DNA from: an uncultured Roseicyclus sp.
GTDB taxonomy: Bacteria > Pseudomonadota > Alphaproteobacteria > Rhodobacterales > Rhodobacteraceae
Length of the DNA stretch: 64,000 nt
Assembly: GCA_947500415.1 (NCBI GenBank)
Contig: CANMRT010000003.1
Location: forward strand, 124,001-188,000
Direction: 5' to 3'
Part shown: positions 1-9,182 of the stretch, one piece after another
Layout of the letters: every line of letters begins with the position of its first letter
Numbering within the stretch: the first letter of the stretch is position 1
Program-made: the position numbers and the translations under genes
The notes under the pieces: generated by a model
Told to the model about the DNA's origin: nothing
Seen by the model: only the letters and a program-made list of their open reading frames with translations
Database searches by the model: none

Positions 1-109
1 CAAGGGCAAACATGGCGCACTCCCGTTTGGTTCCAAGGCATCGTTAGGCAGAATTCCTAAACAGGCCCTCAACTTCGCAATCCGCCCCCGATTTCACAGC
101 CTTCCGCCC

Positions 110-137
110 TTGCGCCCACGCGCCCCCTGACTATAAC
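110..137 (+). promoter_or_regulatory. Candidate promoter for carB
   Basis: A TTGCGC hexamer at 110-115 and a TATAAC hexamer at 132-137 are separated by 16 bases and lie about 55 bases before the carB ATG. The -10 is good and the -35 is degenerate, as is common in GC-rich alphaproteobacteria. The first 191 bases otherwise hold no supported gene. Confidence 0.3.
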
Positions 138-191
138 GCGGACAGTTTGCCCGCAGGCCAGCCGGGCAAGGTCATAGCGTCGGGGGACACC

Positions 192-3100
192 ATGCCGAAA
201 AGAACCGATATCAACTCCATCATGATCATCGGCGCAGGCCCCATCGTCATCGGGCAGGCCTGCGAATTCGACTATTCCGGCGCCCAGGCCTGTAAAGCAC
301 TCCGTGAGGAAGGGTACCGCGTCGTCCTCGTCAACTCGAACCCCGCCACCATCATGACGGACCCCGAGCTTGCCGACGCCACCTATATCGAGCCAATCAC
401 GCCTGAGACCGTGGCCAAGATCATTGAAAAGGAGCGCCCCGATGCCCTCCTCCCGACCATGGGTGGGCAGACCGGTCTGAATACCTCCCTGGCCCTCGAA
501 GAAATGGGTGTCCTCGACAAGTTCAACGTTGAGATGATCGGCGCCAAGCGCCCCGCGATCGAGATGGCCGAAGACCGTAAGCTCTTCCGCGAAGCCATGG
601 ACCGCCTCGGCATCGAAAACCCGAAGGCCGAGATCATCACCGCTCCGCTGGATGCAAACGGCAAGAAAGACCTCGACGCGGGCGTCGCGATCGCGCTCCA
701 GACGCTGGAATTCGTGGGCCTGCCCGCCATCATCCGCCCCGCCTATACCCTGGGCGGCACAGGCGGCGGCGTGGCCTACAACCGCGACGATTACGTCGCC
801 ATCTGCCGTTCGGGCATGGATGCGTCGCCTGTCGGTCAGATCCTCGTCGACGAAAGCCTTCTCGGCTGGAAAGAATACGAGATGGAGGTTGTTCGCGACA
901 AAGCCGACAACGCCATCATCGTCTGCTCCATCGAAAACGTCGATCCGATGGGCGTGCACACGGGCGACTCCATCACCGTCGCCCCCGCCCTCACGCTGAC
1001 CGACAAAGAATACCAGATCATGCGCACCCACTCGATCAACGTGCTGCGCGAGATCGGGGTGGAGACCGGCGGCTCCAACGTGCAATGGGCCGTGAACCCT
1101 GAAGATGGCCGCATGGTGGTGATCGAGATGAACCCCCGCGTCTCGCGCTCCTCCGCGCTTGCCTCCAAGGCCACGGGCTTCCCCATCGCCAAGATCGCCG
1201 CCAAACTGGCCGTGGGCTACACGCTGGACGAGCTCGACAACGACATCACCAAGGTCACGCCTGCGTCGTTCGAACCCACCATCGACTACGTCGTCACAAA
1301 GATCCCCCGCTTCGCGTTCGAGAAGTTCCCCGGCTCCGAGCCGAACCTGACAACGGCGATGAAATCCGTGGGCGAGGCCATGGCCATCGGCCGCTCCTTC
1401 CACGAGTCCATGCAAAAGGCGCTGGCCTCCATGGAAACCGGACTGACCGGCTTCGATGAGATCGAGATCGAAGGCATCGGCACCGACCCCGCCGCCATCA
1501 CCAAGGCGCTCAGCCAGCAAACCCCCGACCGCATCCGCGTCATCGCGCAAGCCATGCGGGAGGGGCTTTCGGATGACCAGATCAATCACGTCACGTCCTT
1601 CGATCCCTGGTTCCTCGCCCGTATCCGCGAGATCATCGAGGAAGAAGCGCGCATCCGCGACGCGGGCCTCCTTGCGACCCCCGAAGATTTCCGTCGCGTG
1701 AAGATGATGGGCTTCACCGATGCCCGCCTCGCGACCCTCACCGGCATCCCCGAGGCCGAGATCCGCAATGCCCGCCACGGCGCAGGCGTGATCGCGCAGT
1801 TCAAACGCATCGATACCTGCGCCGCCGAATTCGAGGCGCAGACCCCCTACATGTATTCCACCTACGAGGCCCCCGCGATGGGCGAGGCCGAGTGTGAGGC
1901 GCGCCCGTCCGACCGCAAGAAGGTCGTCATCCTCGGCGGTGGCCCGAACCGCATCGGTCAGGGGATCGAATTCGATTACTGCTGCTGCCACGCCTGCTTC
2001 GCGCTCTCAGACGCGGGCTATGAGACCATCATGGTCAACTGCAACCCGGAGACGGTCTCCACCGACTACGACACCTCCGACCGCCTCTATTTCGAGCCGC
2101 TCACCCTCGAACACACGCTGGAAATCCTCCGCGTGGAGCAAGACAACGGCACCCTGCACGGCGTCATCGTGCAGTTTGGCGGACAGACGCCCCTGAAACT
2201 CGCCAATGCATTGGAAGAGGCCGGTATTCCCATCCTCGGTACCACGCCCGACGCCATCGACCTCGCCGAAGACCGTGAGCGGTTCCAGCAGCTCGTGCAA
2301 AAGCTCGACCTCAAGCAGCCCGAAAATGCCATTGCCACGACCGACGATCAGGCCAAGGAAGCCGCCGAAAAGCTCGGCTACCCACTCGTCATCCGCCCCT
2401 CCTACGTCCTCGGCGGGCGCGCCATGGAAATCGTCCGCGACACAGCGCAGCTTGATCGCTACATCCGCGACGCCGTAGTCGTCTCGGGAGACAGCCCCGT
2501 CCTGCTCGACAGCTACCTCGACGGCGCCACCGAAGTGGACGTCGACGCGCTCTGCGACGGCACGGACGTCCACGTCGCAGGCATCATGCAGCATATCGAA
2601 GAGGCCGGCGTGCATTCCGGCGACAGTGCCTGCTCCCTCCCGCCCCACACGCTCAGCACCGACGTCCAGGACGAGATCATCCGCCAGACCAAGGCGCTCG
2701 CCAAAGCGCTCAACGTCGTGGGTCTGATGAACATCCAGTTCGCGGTGAAAACAAATGCTGAGGGCGGCGACGACATCTACCTGATTGAGGTGAACCCCCG
2801 CGCCTCGCGCACCGTGCCCTTCGTCGCTAAAGCCACCGACAGCGCCATCGCCTCCATCGCCGCCCGCCTCATGGCTGGCGAAAAGCTGGCCGACTTCCCC
2901 GCCCACGCGCCCCACAAGCAGGTGGACGAAGACACCCCGATCGAGATCGGCGATCCCATGTCGCTCGCCGACTTCCGCACGCCATGGTACTCGGTAAAAG
3001 AGGCCGTCCTCCCCTTCGCCCGCTTCCCCGGCGTCGACACGCTTCTGGGGCCGGAAATGCGGAGCACCGGCGAAGTCATGGGCTGGGACCGCACCTTCCC

Positions 3101-3539
3101 CCGCGCCTTCCTGAAAGCTCAACTCGGCGCGGGCGTGGAGCTGCCACAAGAAGGCACCGCGTTCCTGTCGATCAAAGAGGCCGACAAAACACCCGACCTG
3201 ATCGAGACCGCCCAGATGCTGAAAGACCTCGGCTTCTCGATCCTCGCTACCCGCGGCACCGCCGCCTTCTTCGGCGATCACGGCATCGCATCAGAGGTCG
3301 TGAACAAACACTACGAGGGCGGCCGGACCATCGTCGACATCATGAAAGACGGCGGCGTGCAGCTGGTGATGAACACCACCGAAGGCGCGCAGGCGGTCGA
3401 GGACAGCCGCTCCATGCGCTCAGTCACGCTGATGGACAAGATCCCGTATTACACGACGTTGGCCGGGAGCCATGCGGCGGCACAGGCGATGGTCAGCGCG
3501 AAAGAGGGCGAGACGGTCGTGCGGGCACTGCAGGGGTAA
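192..3539 (+). CDS. carB: Carbamoyl-phosphate synthase large subunit
   Basis: CarB makes carbamoyl phosphate from ammonia (delivered by CarA), bicarbonate and two ATP in the cytoplasm, feeding pyrimidine and arginine synthesis. The 1115-residue product has the full duplicated architecture: N-terminal half with '[17 protein letters not shown]', second half with '[17 protein letters not shown]', an ATP-grasp fold in each half ('[14 protein letters not shown]' and '[14 protein letters not shown]'), and a C-terminal MGS-like allosteric domain ('[13 protein letters not shown]'). The frame is open from 147, but [11 protein letters not shown] at 192 is the family N-terminus and follows a GGGGA element. 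carA is not in the window. argF, the other consumer of carbamoyl phosphate, lies 49 kb away. Confidence 0.97.
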   Translation: MPKRTDINSIMIIGAGPIVIGQACEFDYSGAQACKALREEGYRVVLVNSNPATIMTDPELADATYIEPITPETVAKIIEKERPDALLPTMGGQTGLNTSLALEEMGVLDKFNVEMIGAKRPAIEMAEDRKLFREAMDRLGIENPKAEIITAPLDANGKKDLDAGVAIALQTLEFVGLPAIIRPAYTLGGTGGGVAYNRDDYVAICRSGMDASPVGQILVDESLLGWKEYEMEVVRDKADNAIIVCSIENVDPMGVHTGDSITVAPALTLTDKEYQIMRTHSINVLREIGVETGGSNVQWAVNPEDGRMVVIEMNPRVSRSSALASKATGFPIAKIAAKLAVGYTLDELDNDITKVTPASFEPTIDYVVTKIPRFAFEKFPGSEPNLTTAMKSVGEAMAIGRSFHESMQKALASMETGLTGFDEIEIEGIGTDPAAITKALSQQTPDRIRVIAQAMREGLSDDQINHVTSFDPWFLARIREIIEEEARIRDAGLLATPEDFRRVKMMGFTDARLATLTGIPEAEIRNARHGAGVIAQFKRIDTCAAEFEAQTPYMYSTYEAPAMGEAECEARPSDRKKVVILGGGPNRIGQGIEFDYCCCHACFALSDAGYETIMVNCNPETVSTDYDTSDRLYFEPLTLEHTLEILRVEQDNGTLHGVIVQFGGQTPLKLANALEEAGIPILGTTPDAIDLAEDRERFQQLVQKLDLKQPENAIATTDDQAKEAAEKLGYPLVIRPSYVLGGRAMEIVRDTAQLDRYIRDAVVVSGDSPVLLDSYLDGATEVDVDALCDGTDVHVAGIMQHIEEAGVHSGDSACSLPPHTLSTDVQDEIIRQTKALAKALNVVGLMNIQFAVKTNAEGGDDIYLIEVNPRASRTVPFVAKATDSAIASIAARLMAGEKLADFPAHAPHKQVDEDTPIEIGDPMSLADFRTPWYSVKEAVLPFARFPGVDTLLGPEMRSTGEVMGWDRTFPRAFLKAQLGAGVELPQEGTAFLSIKEADKTPDLIETAQMLKDLGFSILATRGTAAFFGDHGIASEVVNKHYEGGRTIVDIMKDGGVQLVMNTTEGAQAVEDSRSMRSVTLMDKIPYYTTLAGSHAAAQAMVSAKEGETVVRALQG

Positions 3540-3544
3540 AAAAA

Positions 3545-3571
3545 CGCGGCGATCCTTGTAGAACCGCCGCG
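3545..3571 (-). terminator. Rho-independent terminator, minus direction
   Basis: A CGCGGCG/CGCCGCG stem (3545-3551 with 3565-3571) is followed, on the minus strand, by seven or more T residues that overlap the carB stop. The T-tract lies only on the minus side, so it terminates leftward transcription. The only candidate source is the small ORF at 3653-3760. Confidence 0.6.
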
Positions 3572-3624
3572 AAATGCTGTAATTCAAGCCACCGTTATGG
3601 TGTCTTCTATCTTCTCAGAAGGCT

Positions 3625-3662
3625 GCCCACCTCGGCGCAAACGGGGTGGGCTTCACTTTTTT
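3625..3662 (+). terminator. Rho-independent terminator downstream of carB
   Basis: A GCCCACC/GGTGGGC stem (3625-3631 with 3645-3651) is followed on the plus strand by TTCACTTTTTT. It lies 85 bases after the carB stop and would end rightward carB transcription. Confidence 0.6.
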
Positions 3663-3760
3663 GAGCGAATAATCTGGAAGATCATCAGACCAAGCATCAG
3701 AGCCGCAAGAATGACTGCGGCCCATGCCGGGTCAGAAACGACAGACGCAATGCTCTGCAA
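3653..3760 (-). CDS. Small single-TM membrane protein (candidate)
   Basis: This 35-codon ORF is too short for routine calling. It begins at TTG directly after an in-frame TAG, so the TTG is the only sensible start; GAGG sits nine bases upstream. The peptide starts LQSIASVVSDPAWAA, continues with a hydrophobic helix (about residues 12-31: WAAVILAALMLGLMIFQII) and ends in basic RSKK, a typical one-pass topology with the C-terminus in the cytoplasm. A minus-direction terminator lies 80 bases downstream (3545-3571). There is no recognised family. Against it: non-ATG start and no clear promoter. Function unknown. Confidence 0.4.
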   Translation of the reverse strand: MQSIASVVSDPAWAAVILAALMLGLMIFQIIRSKK

Positions 3761-4052
3761 CTATTGTGACCTCGCTACTATAGGCTTCGGTTGCGGCCAG
3801 GCGACCGCACATCTTCTACTAAAGATGCTTGAAAACGCTAAGCTAAGGGCGCACTTAAATCTACCTAATTTCACCAAATTAACGCATTTTGGAATATGTT
3901 GGTGATAGGCAAAATCGCATCGCGATATATAGTCATGTGGCAAAATTGTTACCGGAACAAACCAAAAACATCTGCGAGATAGTGTACGCAGCGCTTTTTT
4001 TTGTGTATCTATGCTTACCAATAATTCGTCGAAACATGGCGTATACAGGCAA
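3761..4052. other. AT-rich intergenic stretch
   Basis: No gene is supported here. The stretch is clearly richer in A and T than its surroundings (for example 'cgcatcgcgatatatagtcat' and a run of eight T before 4005), and this composition continues into the following regulator gene. It presumably contains the promoters of the flanking genes, but none could be fixed confidently. It may mark a small horizontally acquired patch. Confidence 0.4.
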
Positions 4053-4565
4053 ATGAGCACAAGAAAGCAGACTAAAGTCAAGCTTCCCGAACTTGAGTTG
4101 GTTGCCGGAGCCGCAGGGCTCAGCATAACCGATATGTATGAGCTAACCGGGGTCTCCCGAAACACAATTTCCGCAATCCTTAAGGGCCAAGAGGTCAGGG
4201 TTGGAACTGTTTCGAAGCTACTGAAAAGACTCAAAGACAAGGGTGTCGACGTTCGTGACGCAGAGAACGCGTTCTTGGGGCGGCGATCGAAAGTGTTGCT
4301 TCAACGGGCGGCGGGCCTCACTGTGGTTCCTTCATCCATTTCCGATCAAGATTCATCGCGTTCGGCCTTCCAAGATGCCCGCATACAGGCGCAACTACTA
4401 GAGAGACAGATCGCGCGGCTGCTAATGAATATTCAGTCGAAGGACCTTGAATTCGACGAACTCGATAGAAGAAATCTAAAGCGTCACATGACGCGAATAA
4501 TGGAAGATTTAAAGGAGGTTTGGGACCTGCTGGACGACTTTGGAGTAACGCAAAAATCCCCGTAG
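4053..4565 (+). CDS. Helix-turn-helix DNA-binding protein
   Basis: A 170-residue protein whose first ~80 residues look like an XRE/Cro-type HTH ('ITDMYELTGVSRNTISAIL' followed by 'VGTVSKLLKRLKDKGVDV', compatible with recognition helix and following helix). The C-terminal half is charged and helical (ERQIARLLMNIQSK, KRHMTRIMEDLKEVWDLL), possibly for oligomerisation. The frame is open from ATG 4011, but that start has no ribosome site; ATG 4053 has CAGG six bases upstream and was preferred. Base composition and codon use (AGA, CTA, ATA) differ from neighbours, which suggests acquisition by transfer. The stop codon lies inside a palindromic repeat. Target genes unknown. Confidence 0.65.
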   Translation: MSTRKQTKVKLPELELVAGAAGLSITDMYELTGVSRNTISAILKGQEVRVGTVSKLLKRLKDKGVDVRDAENAFLGRRSKVLLQRAAGLTVVPSSISDQDSSRSAFQDARIQAQLLERQIARLLMNIQSKDLEFDELDRRNLKRHMTRIMEDLKEVWDLLDDFGVTQKSP

Positions 4566-4621
4566 ACCGGGCTTCGGCCCGGCCTCCCGCCGTCACAGTC
4601 CCGGGCCAAGGCCCGGTCTAC
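4562..4621. repeat. REP-like double palindrome
   Basis: GTAGACCGGGC begins the element and GCCCGGTCTAC ends it as a perfect 11-base inverted repeat. Inside are two independent hairpins: CCGGGC-TTCG-GCCCGG (4567-4582) and CCGGGCC-AA-GGCCCGG (4601-4616). This paired-palindrome layout resembles bacterial REP/BIME elements. Its first bases contain the TAG stop of the preceding regulator gene, so it may also stabilise or end that transcript. Confidence 0.6.
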
Positions 4622-4763
4622 TGCCCCGTTTTCCCACATAAATTCTCCACCCAAAATCAACTCCCCGTCATCAATCCCCGTTTATTCCCCGCATTTCCTT
4701 ACCTTGCGCCACCCCTCGCCAACGGCCACCTTTGGATGACCAGCCACAACCAAAGGCACCAAT

Positions 4764-5990
4764 ATGCACCGCATACTCGCCGTTACGGCCCTCACGACCC
4801 TCGCCGCCTTCCCGGCCCTCGCCGACCAACACAAGCCCGATGAACAGCCCTCCCGTTTCGGCCAGCCGACATACGGTGAAGTCACGCTCATCACGAATTT
4901 CCAGCCCGACCCCCACACCGTGCAAATCCAGGCCGGTGGGCCCCATGTCGGCACCTACGAAGACCAGCGCACCGGCAACCGCTGCCAGGGCCATTTCGCG
5001 GACAACCCCGATTTCCGCCTGAACTTCGAGGCCGGCGATCTGGGCTTCCCACTCAGCTTCTATGTGGAGGCAGGCGCAGACACTGTCCTTCTCGTCGCCC
5101 CGCCTGAGGGGGAGTTTCAATGCAACGACGACTACAATGGCCTGAATCCTGCCGTCCGCTTCGACGATCCGCTGGGCGGCACCTACAACATCTGGGTCGG
5201 CACCTATGCGCCGCTTTCCGGGCAACCTCCGGTGGCTGAGCTTTCCATCACGGAATACGAGACGATCACCCCGGATTTCACCCGCGCCTTCTTTGGCGAA
5301 GATGATCGCGTGGTGATCGACGCAGCCACCGCACCCTGGAACATGATCGGCTTTCTGGATCTGTCCGAGGCGTCGTGTACCGCAGCCCTTATCGGCCCTG
5401 CGACCGTGCTGACGTCCGCGCATTGCCTGGCCGAAAACGGTCAGATCGTGACGCCCCCGGTCGAATTCCTCGCTGGCTTCCAGAACGGCGCCCATGTCGC
5501 GCGGTCCGGCATCTCGGGCTACCACGTCGCGCAAGGTTATCTGAATGGGGAGCAGGAGGGCACGGACTATGCCTTCGTCTACCTGACCGAGCCGCTGGGT
5601 GATCAACTCGGTTGGATGGATGTCGGCGTCCTGACCCCCGAGGAGATCAGCGCGCTTCAGGCAGGCGCCGGCCCCGACATCCTGCAAGCGGGATACAGCT
5701 ACGACCAGCAAGGCACGCTGACCGGCAACCTTGATTGCCCGTTCATTGAAGTGGCCCCGCAGAACGTCCTCGTCCACCAATGCGACACGCTGCAGGGAGA
5801 CAGCGGCTCACCGCTCTTCATCCAGGACGGCGATCGTTACCGGATCATCGGCGTGGAATCCCGCACCGATCCCCGCCCGAACGAGGAATATGACCGCAAC
5901 GTCGCGATGTATGTCGACTATGTGGTGCGGGAACTCGCAACGGTCGGCCAGGGCGGTGCACCCGCCGCGGCACCACAACCGATCAAATAA
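4764..5990 (+). CDS. Exported trypsin-like serine protease
   Basis: A 408-residue secreted protease with a cleavable signal peptide (residues 1-20, ending FPALA|DQ). Residues ~40-165 form an N-terminal beta-rich domain with 'CQGHFADNPDF' and 'CNDDYNGLNPAV', resembling prepeptidase-type accessory domains. The chymotrypsin-fold catalytic domain occupies ~170-395, with His220 (TSAHCLAE), probable Asp268 (TDYAFVYL) and Ser347 (QGDSGSP). It should act in the periplasm or outside the cell; the substrate is unknown. The short tail (GQGGAPAAAPQPIK) is low complexity. It is monocistronic and followed by a terminator hairpin. Confidence 0.88.
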   Translation: MHRILAVTALTTLAAFPALADQHKPDEQPSRFGQPTYGEVTLITNFQPDPHTVQIQAGGPHVGTYEDQRTGNRCQGHFADNPDFRLNFEAGDLGFPLSFYVEAGADTVLLVAPPEGEFQCNDDYNGLNPAVRFDDPLGGTYNIWVGTYAPLSGQPPVAELSITEYETITPDFTRAFFGEDDRVVIDAATAPWNMIGFLDLSEASCTAALIGPATVLTSAHCLAENGQIVTPPVEFLAGFQNGAHVARSGISGYHVAQGYLNGEQEGTDYAFVYLTEPLGDQLGWMDVGVLTPEEISALQAGAGPDILQAGYSYDQQGTLTGNLDCPFIEVAPQNVLVHQCDTLQGDSGSPLFIQDGDRYRIIGVESRTDPRPNEEYDRNVAMYVDYVVRELATVGQGGAPAAAPQPIK

Positions 5991-6028
5991 AAAAAATGCG
6001 CCGCCCAATCGAAACGGGCGGCGCTTTC
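5991..6028 (-). terminator. Bidirectional terminator between protease and lipoproteins
   Basis: A perfect GCGCCGCCC/GGGCGGCGC stem (5998-6006 with 6016-6024) separates two convergent genes. On the minus strand it is followed by a run of eight T, making a strong terminator for the lipoprotein pair. On the plus strand only TTTC follows, so it is weaker for the protease. Confidence 0.7.
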
Positions 6029-6039
6029 ACGTTACGCCA

Positions 6040-6453
6040 TCAGGTGCATGTGGTACCGTAGCGACGACCGTAGATATCAACCCAGTAGCCGCATCCGTCA
6101 CGGATTATTATGGAGCCGTAGAAGGTGTCTGCGCTCAACCCAAGACGCTGCGCCTCCTCAAAAGAGCTTGCCGTAATCAACACAGTCTCTTGACCGCCGA
6201 CATAGGCACTATCGGGAAGCTCACTGCCAAAGCGCGTAAAGCCGTCTGCCAGCCTCGGGTCGTTCTCGGAAACAGCCGTGCCAATTCCGGTCGCACTGCT
6301 TCCGCCACTCCCACCGGTGGCAAACGGCCCCGGCCCCACCGCCTCAGGCGGCGCATTTCCCAAGACCGGGCCGAGCGGCCCGCCCGTGCCCACAGGCAAT
6401 GGATCAACGCAGGCCGCAAGGGCCAGCACACTCAACGCAATCGCATACCGCAT
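6040..6453 (-). CDS. Small putative lipoprotein
   Basis: A 137-residue protein of no recognised family. The N-terminus MRYAIALSVLALAAC is a lipoprotein signal with lipobox LAAC (Cys15), followed by a Gly/Pro-rich linker (VDPLPVGTGGPLGPV). The C-terminal ~60 residues read as a small folded domain (QETVLITASSFEEAQRLGLS ... DGCGYWVDIYGRRYGTTCT) with two late cysteines. An upstream in-frame ATG at 6474 would add seven residues and overlap the previous gene; 6453 gives a proper signal peptide. It is co-oriented 11 bases after another small lipoprotein gene, so the two are probably one transcript. Confidence 0.7.
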   Translation of the reverse strand: MRYAIALSVLALAACVDPLPVGTGGPLGPVLGNAPPEAVGPGPFATGGSGGSSATGIGTAVSENDPRLADGFTRFGSELPDSAYVGGQETVLITASSFEEAQRLGLSADTFYGSIIIRDGCGYWVDIYGRRYGTTCT

Positions 6454-6464
6454 GTTCGGGGCCT

Positions 6465-6629
6465 TCACTCGCACGGCGCGAAGTTGCCCGACGCATCAAC
6501 GCACGAAATTTCCGAATTCAGGTTCGGATCGCCGCCCGAATAAACCGGCGGTGCAGGGTCCGGGTCGACCGGCTGAAAGACGCAGGCCGAGGCAAGCAGT
6601 ACTCCGGCGATCAATAGAATGTTCTTCAT
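6465..6629 (-). CDS. Small putative lipoprotein
   Basis: A 54-residue peptide beginning MKNILLIAGVLLASAC, a short lipoprotein signal with lipobox ASAC (Cys16). The mature part is Pro- and Asp-rich (VFQPVDPDPAPPVYSGGD) and ends with two cysteines (ISCVDASGNFAPCE) that could form a disulfide. The longer frame from 6689 would destroy the signal peptide, so the ATG at 6629, preceded by GGGA, is used. No family recognised. It is first gene of a two-gene lipoprotein unit. Confidence 0.6.
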   Translation of the reverse strand: MKNILLIAGVLLASACVFQPVDPDPAPPVYSGGDPNLNSEISCVDASGNFAPCE

Positions 6630-7060
6630 GTCATTTATCCCAGTTGGATCTTGTTGTTTCGTTGTTGTGTCGCCGAAGCCGCGCGGCACGTCCTGCAGGG
6701 CGCAAAACGAAAGCCATCGCCTTGTCCGCCCCTCGATGCACTATACTACGCTAAAGGTGGCGAACCCGCCCCCTAAACGATTGTTTCAAATGAAAGATCT
6801 CCTGCTCGGCGGTGCGACCGTAACCGCGCTACCGGTGACGGGTCCAGAAAAAAGCTGCTGATCCGGTTCACATTCTTCTCTGCGTAGATTTTCGGAACCC
6901 GGAGTGTGCTGCCCTGCACCGCCCGAATACGACCAGGCTTCAGGACAACAGGTGACCCGAGTCCTGGCTTATTCCCTAAGACGATCGGAAAACGCGCTTG
7001 CACCTACTGCGCGACGCATTTCAGCAATCGTCCATCGATGTCAGTTGGAAAATCGCGACC
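6630..7060. other. Non-coding stretch between lipoprotein and proS
   Basis: No gene is supported in these 431 bases. Short frames exist on both strands but have no ribosome site and no protein-like composition. The minus-strand part nearest the lipoprotein start contains TAGTATAGT around 6737-6745, a possible -10 region for the lipoprotein unit. The remainder shows nothing recognisable. Confidence 0.4.
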
Positions 7061-8419
7061 TCAAACGCCCGCGTTCACCGGTCTATGCGCCTCATAGACT
7101 TCCGCGACACGGGCCACCGCGGCCTCAGGCGATAGCTCTTCGCTTTCGCCCGTCCGGCGGCTCGTCAGCTCCACTACCCCGTTCTTCAACCCACGCGGCC
7201 CTACGGTAATCCGCCAGGGTAGGCCGATCAGATCCATGGTCGCAAACTTGCCACCTGCCCGTTCATTCCGGTCGTCATAAAGTGGCTCAAGACCGTGGGC
7301 TTCCAACGCGGAATACAGGCTCTCACAGGCCGCATCTGCCTCCTCGTCGCCTTGTTTCAGGTTCACGATCCCGCAGTGGAACGGAGTCACGCCTTCGGGC
7401 CAGATGATGCCCTTGTCGTCGTGGCTCGCCTCGATGATTGCACCCAACAGACGGCTCACGCCGATCCCATGCGAGCCCATGTGAAGCGGCACGCGGTCGC
7501 CCTCTTCATTTTGGACCATCGCCCCGAAAGCTTCCGAATACTTGGTCCCGAAGTAGAAAATTTGCCCAACCTCAATGCCCCGTGCAACGCGTTGGCGATC
7601 CTCAGGAATTTCCTTGAACAGGGCCTCGTCATGGGTCTCATCCGTACGCGCGTAGCGGCTGGTGAACTCATTCATCACCGCCTGGCATGCGGTCTTGTCA
7701 TCATAGTCAATCTCGCGGTCGCCGAAGGTCAGATCCGTGACTTCGCTGTCATAGAAAACCTCTGACTCGCCCGTCTCAGCCAGCACGAGGAATTCATGCG
7801 TATCATCGCCGCCAATCGGGCCGCTGTCCGCGCGCATCGGGATCGCTTGCAGGCCCATCCGCTCATAGGTGCGCAGATAGCTGACGAGGTGGCGATTATA
7901 GGCGTGCAGCGCATCTTCCTTAGAGACGTCGAAGTTGTAGCCGTCCTTCATCAAGAACTCGCGCCCCCGCATCACACCAAAGCGCGGACGCACCTCATCG
8001 CGGAATTTCCACTGGATATGATAGAGCGTCAGCGGCAACGCCTTATAGGACGTCACGTAGCTCGCCACGATGTCGGTGATCATCTCTTCATTCGTCGGGC
8101 CATACAGCATCTCGCGCCCATGGCGGTCCTGAAACCTAAGCATCTCAGGACCATAGGAGTTGTGGCGCCCCGATTTCTGCCAAAGCTCACCGGACTGAAC
8201 GGTCGGCATCAGCATCGGGATATGGCCCGCGCGGATCTGCTCCTCGTGCACGATCCGCTCAATATTGCGCAGCACTTTGAAGCCCATCGGAAGCCACGAA
8301 TAGATGCCCGCGCTCGATTGCCGGATCATGCCCGCGCGCAGCATCAGCCGGTGGCTGACGATCTGCGCCTCGGACGGCGTTTCCTTAAGAACGGGGAGGA
8401 AGTAGCGGCTAAGGCGCAT
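7061..8419 (-). CDS. proS: Prolyl-tRNA synthetase (short alphaproteobacterial form)
   Basis: Class II aminoacyl-tRNA synthetase that charges tRNA-Pro. The 452-residue length and direct join between motif 2 ([18 protein letters not shown]) and the later catalytic segment show that it lacks the ~180-residue editing insertion present in the ~570-residue E. coli type; this short form is usual in alphaproteobacteria. Motif 3 is [16 protein letters not shown]-terminal anticodon-binding domain follows (~residues 345-440; [19 protein letters not shown]). It lies 68 bases after a small exported-peptide gene with no clear terminator between, so read-through into proS is possible. Confidence 0.95.
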   Translation of the reverse strand: MRLSRYFLPVLKETPSEAQIVSHRLMLRAGMIRQSSAGIYSWLPMGFKVLRNIERIVHEEQIRAGHIPMLMPTVQSGELWQKSGRHNSYGPEMLRFQDRHGREMLYGPTNEEMITDIVASYVTSYKALPLTLYHIQWKFRDEVRPRFGVMRGREFLMKDGYNFDVSKEDALHAYNRHLVSYLRTYERMGLQAIPMRADSGPIGGDDTHEFLVLAETGESEVFYDSEVTDLTFGDREIDYDDKTACQAVMNEFTSRYARTDETHDEALFKEIPEDRQRVARGIEVGQIFYFGTKYSEAFGAMVQNEEGDRVPLHMGSHGIGVSRLLGAIIEASHDDKGIIWPEGVTPFHCGIVNLKQGDEEADAACESLYSALEAHGLEPLYDDRNERAGGKFATMDLIGLPWRITVGPRGLKNGVVELTSRRTGESEELSPEAAVARVAEVYEAHRPVNAGV

Positions 8420-8487
8420 TTTGGCGGAACCCTTGGAAAATTTGGTCCGCCAAGCTCTACGCCAAAGGAAAAAAGCTCACAAGCGGC

Positions 8488-8709
8488 TCAGACGTTCGGG
8501 GCTCCACCCAGCGATGTCCCAAACCCATCCGGGCGCGGCGCAGGCGTGGGCCGATCAATTACACCAAACCCACCAGCGGGCGTTTCCAGAACCCCGGCCT
8601 CGACCGTTGGCGCGTTGAGAAGGAGAAGCGCCATGACGCAGCAGAGGATGGCCATGAAACCAAGGGCCGCGGCAGTGATGCGTTCGAAGGTCATGGCTGG
8701 AAAAGTCAT
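8488..8709 (-). CDS. Small exported peptide, tandem paralogue 2
   Basis: A 73-residue peptide. Residues ~8-38 form one hydrophobic segment ending in VEA|GVLE, a plausible signal peptidase I site. The predicted mature peptide (~35 residues) carries ETPAGG, IDRP, PRPDGFGT and ends GGAPNV. It aligns without gaps to the upstream neighbour over the last 36 residues with about 28 identities, so the pair arose by tandem duplication. Its ATG overlaps the neighbour's stop (ATGA), which shows translational coupling. No known family; function unknown. Confidence 0.65.
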   Translation of the reverse strand: MTFPAMTFERITAAALGFMAILCCVMALLLLNAPTVEAGVLETPAGGFGVIDRPTPAPRPDGFGTSLGGAPNV

Positions 8710-8909
8710 ACGTTCGGATCTCCGCCAATTGTGGTGCCGAACCCGTCCGGTCGCGGCTGAGGCGCGGGTCGATCAATTGACCCAAGGCCGCCGGTTGGTG
8801 TCTCCAGAACACCTGCATCTACGGGCCCAAGTGCAATGAAGAGCGTTGCAAACCCCATTGCCATAATGAGGCTGGCCATGGAGACGCGGTAAAGGCCGGT
8901 GCGGGGCAT
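8706..8909 (-). CDS. Small exported peptide, tandem paralogue 1
   Basis: A 67-residue peptide with a good ribosome site (AGGAG, six bases before the ATG). A hydrophobic stretch (~residues 10-29) ends at PVDA|GVLE, a probable signal-peptidase site, or acts as a membrane anchor. The tail has ETPTGG, IDRP, PRPDGFGT and GGDPNV and is nearly the same as that of the following gene. It lies 28 bases after the 51-residue peptide gene on the same strand. Likely one transcript with both neighbours. Function unknown. Confidence 0.65.
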   Translation of the reverse strand: MPRTGLYRVSMASLIMAMGFATLFIALGPVDAGVLETPTGGLGSIDRPAPQPRPDGFGTTIGGDPNV

Positions 8910-8937
8910 GGTAGCTCCTGTAATGACTTGGTCGCGA

Positions 8938-9093
8938 TCAGTGATCCAAAGACGTCACGTTGGTCGCGGTAAAGGTGATCGGCAGGGTTTCATCGCCCTC
9001 GGCAGAAGCGGCCTGCACGCCCAAAAACAGCGCGGCACAAGCAGCCAGGATCAAAGCGATCAAAGTAACGGATAAAATGTTCAAGGTAGACAT
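8938..9093 (-). CDS. Small exported or membrane peptide
   Basis: A 51-residue peptide starting MSTLNILSVTLIAL with AAGGAG seven bases before the ATG (GAGAAGGAGCTGCCCA). The hydrophobic segment (residues ~4-29) ends in ASA|EGD, a good signal-peptidase I site leaving a 20-residue acidic mature peptide (EGDETLPITFTATNVTSLDH). An LAAC tetrad at 16-19 is a possible but poorly placed lipobox. It is the first gene of the three-peptide unit, downstream of a terminator and of a 19-bp motif shared with the neighbouring peptide gene. No family recognised. Confidence 0.6.
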   Translation of the reverse strand: MSTLNILSVTLIALILAACAALFLGVQAASAEGDETLPITFTATNVTSLDH

Positions 9094-9146
9094 TGGGCAG
9101 CTCCTTCTCTCCTGCATCCAAACTACCGCGCGAAAACGCATCCCGG

Positions 9147-9165
9147 TATGGGGGCTTTCCCTACC
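9147..9165. promoter_or_regulatory. Shared 19-bp motif, copy 2
   Basis: TATGGGGGCTTTCCCTACC (plus-strand reading) lies 54 bases before the start of the 51-residue peptide gene. It matches the motif at 9447-9465 at 14 of 19 positions without gaps, and each copy lies upstream of one of the two small-peptide transcription units. Proposed as a shared operator or activator site; the binding factor is unknown. Confidence 0.4.
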
Positions 9166-9182
9166 CTTAAGGGCGCTCGCAC

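Noticed and set aside
69-1991. 640-codon minus-strand frame opposite carB
   Set aside because: It is antisense to a certain carB, has the His/Gly/Asp-rich composition typical of shadow frames in GC-rich DNA, and no ribosome site or domain.
2007-3281. 424-codon minus-strand frame opposite carB
   Set aside because: Second carB shadow with the same low-information composition.
6773-7003. 76-codon minus-strand frame between the lipoprotein and proS genes
   Set aside because: No ribosome site, no signal or domain, and no coupling to neighbours.
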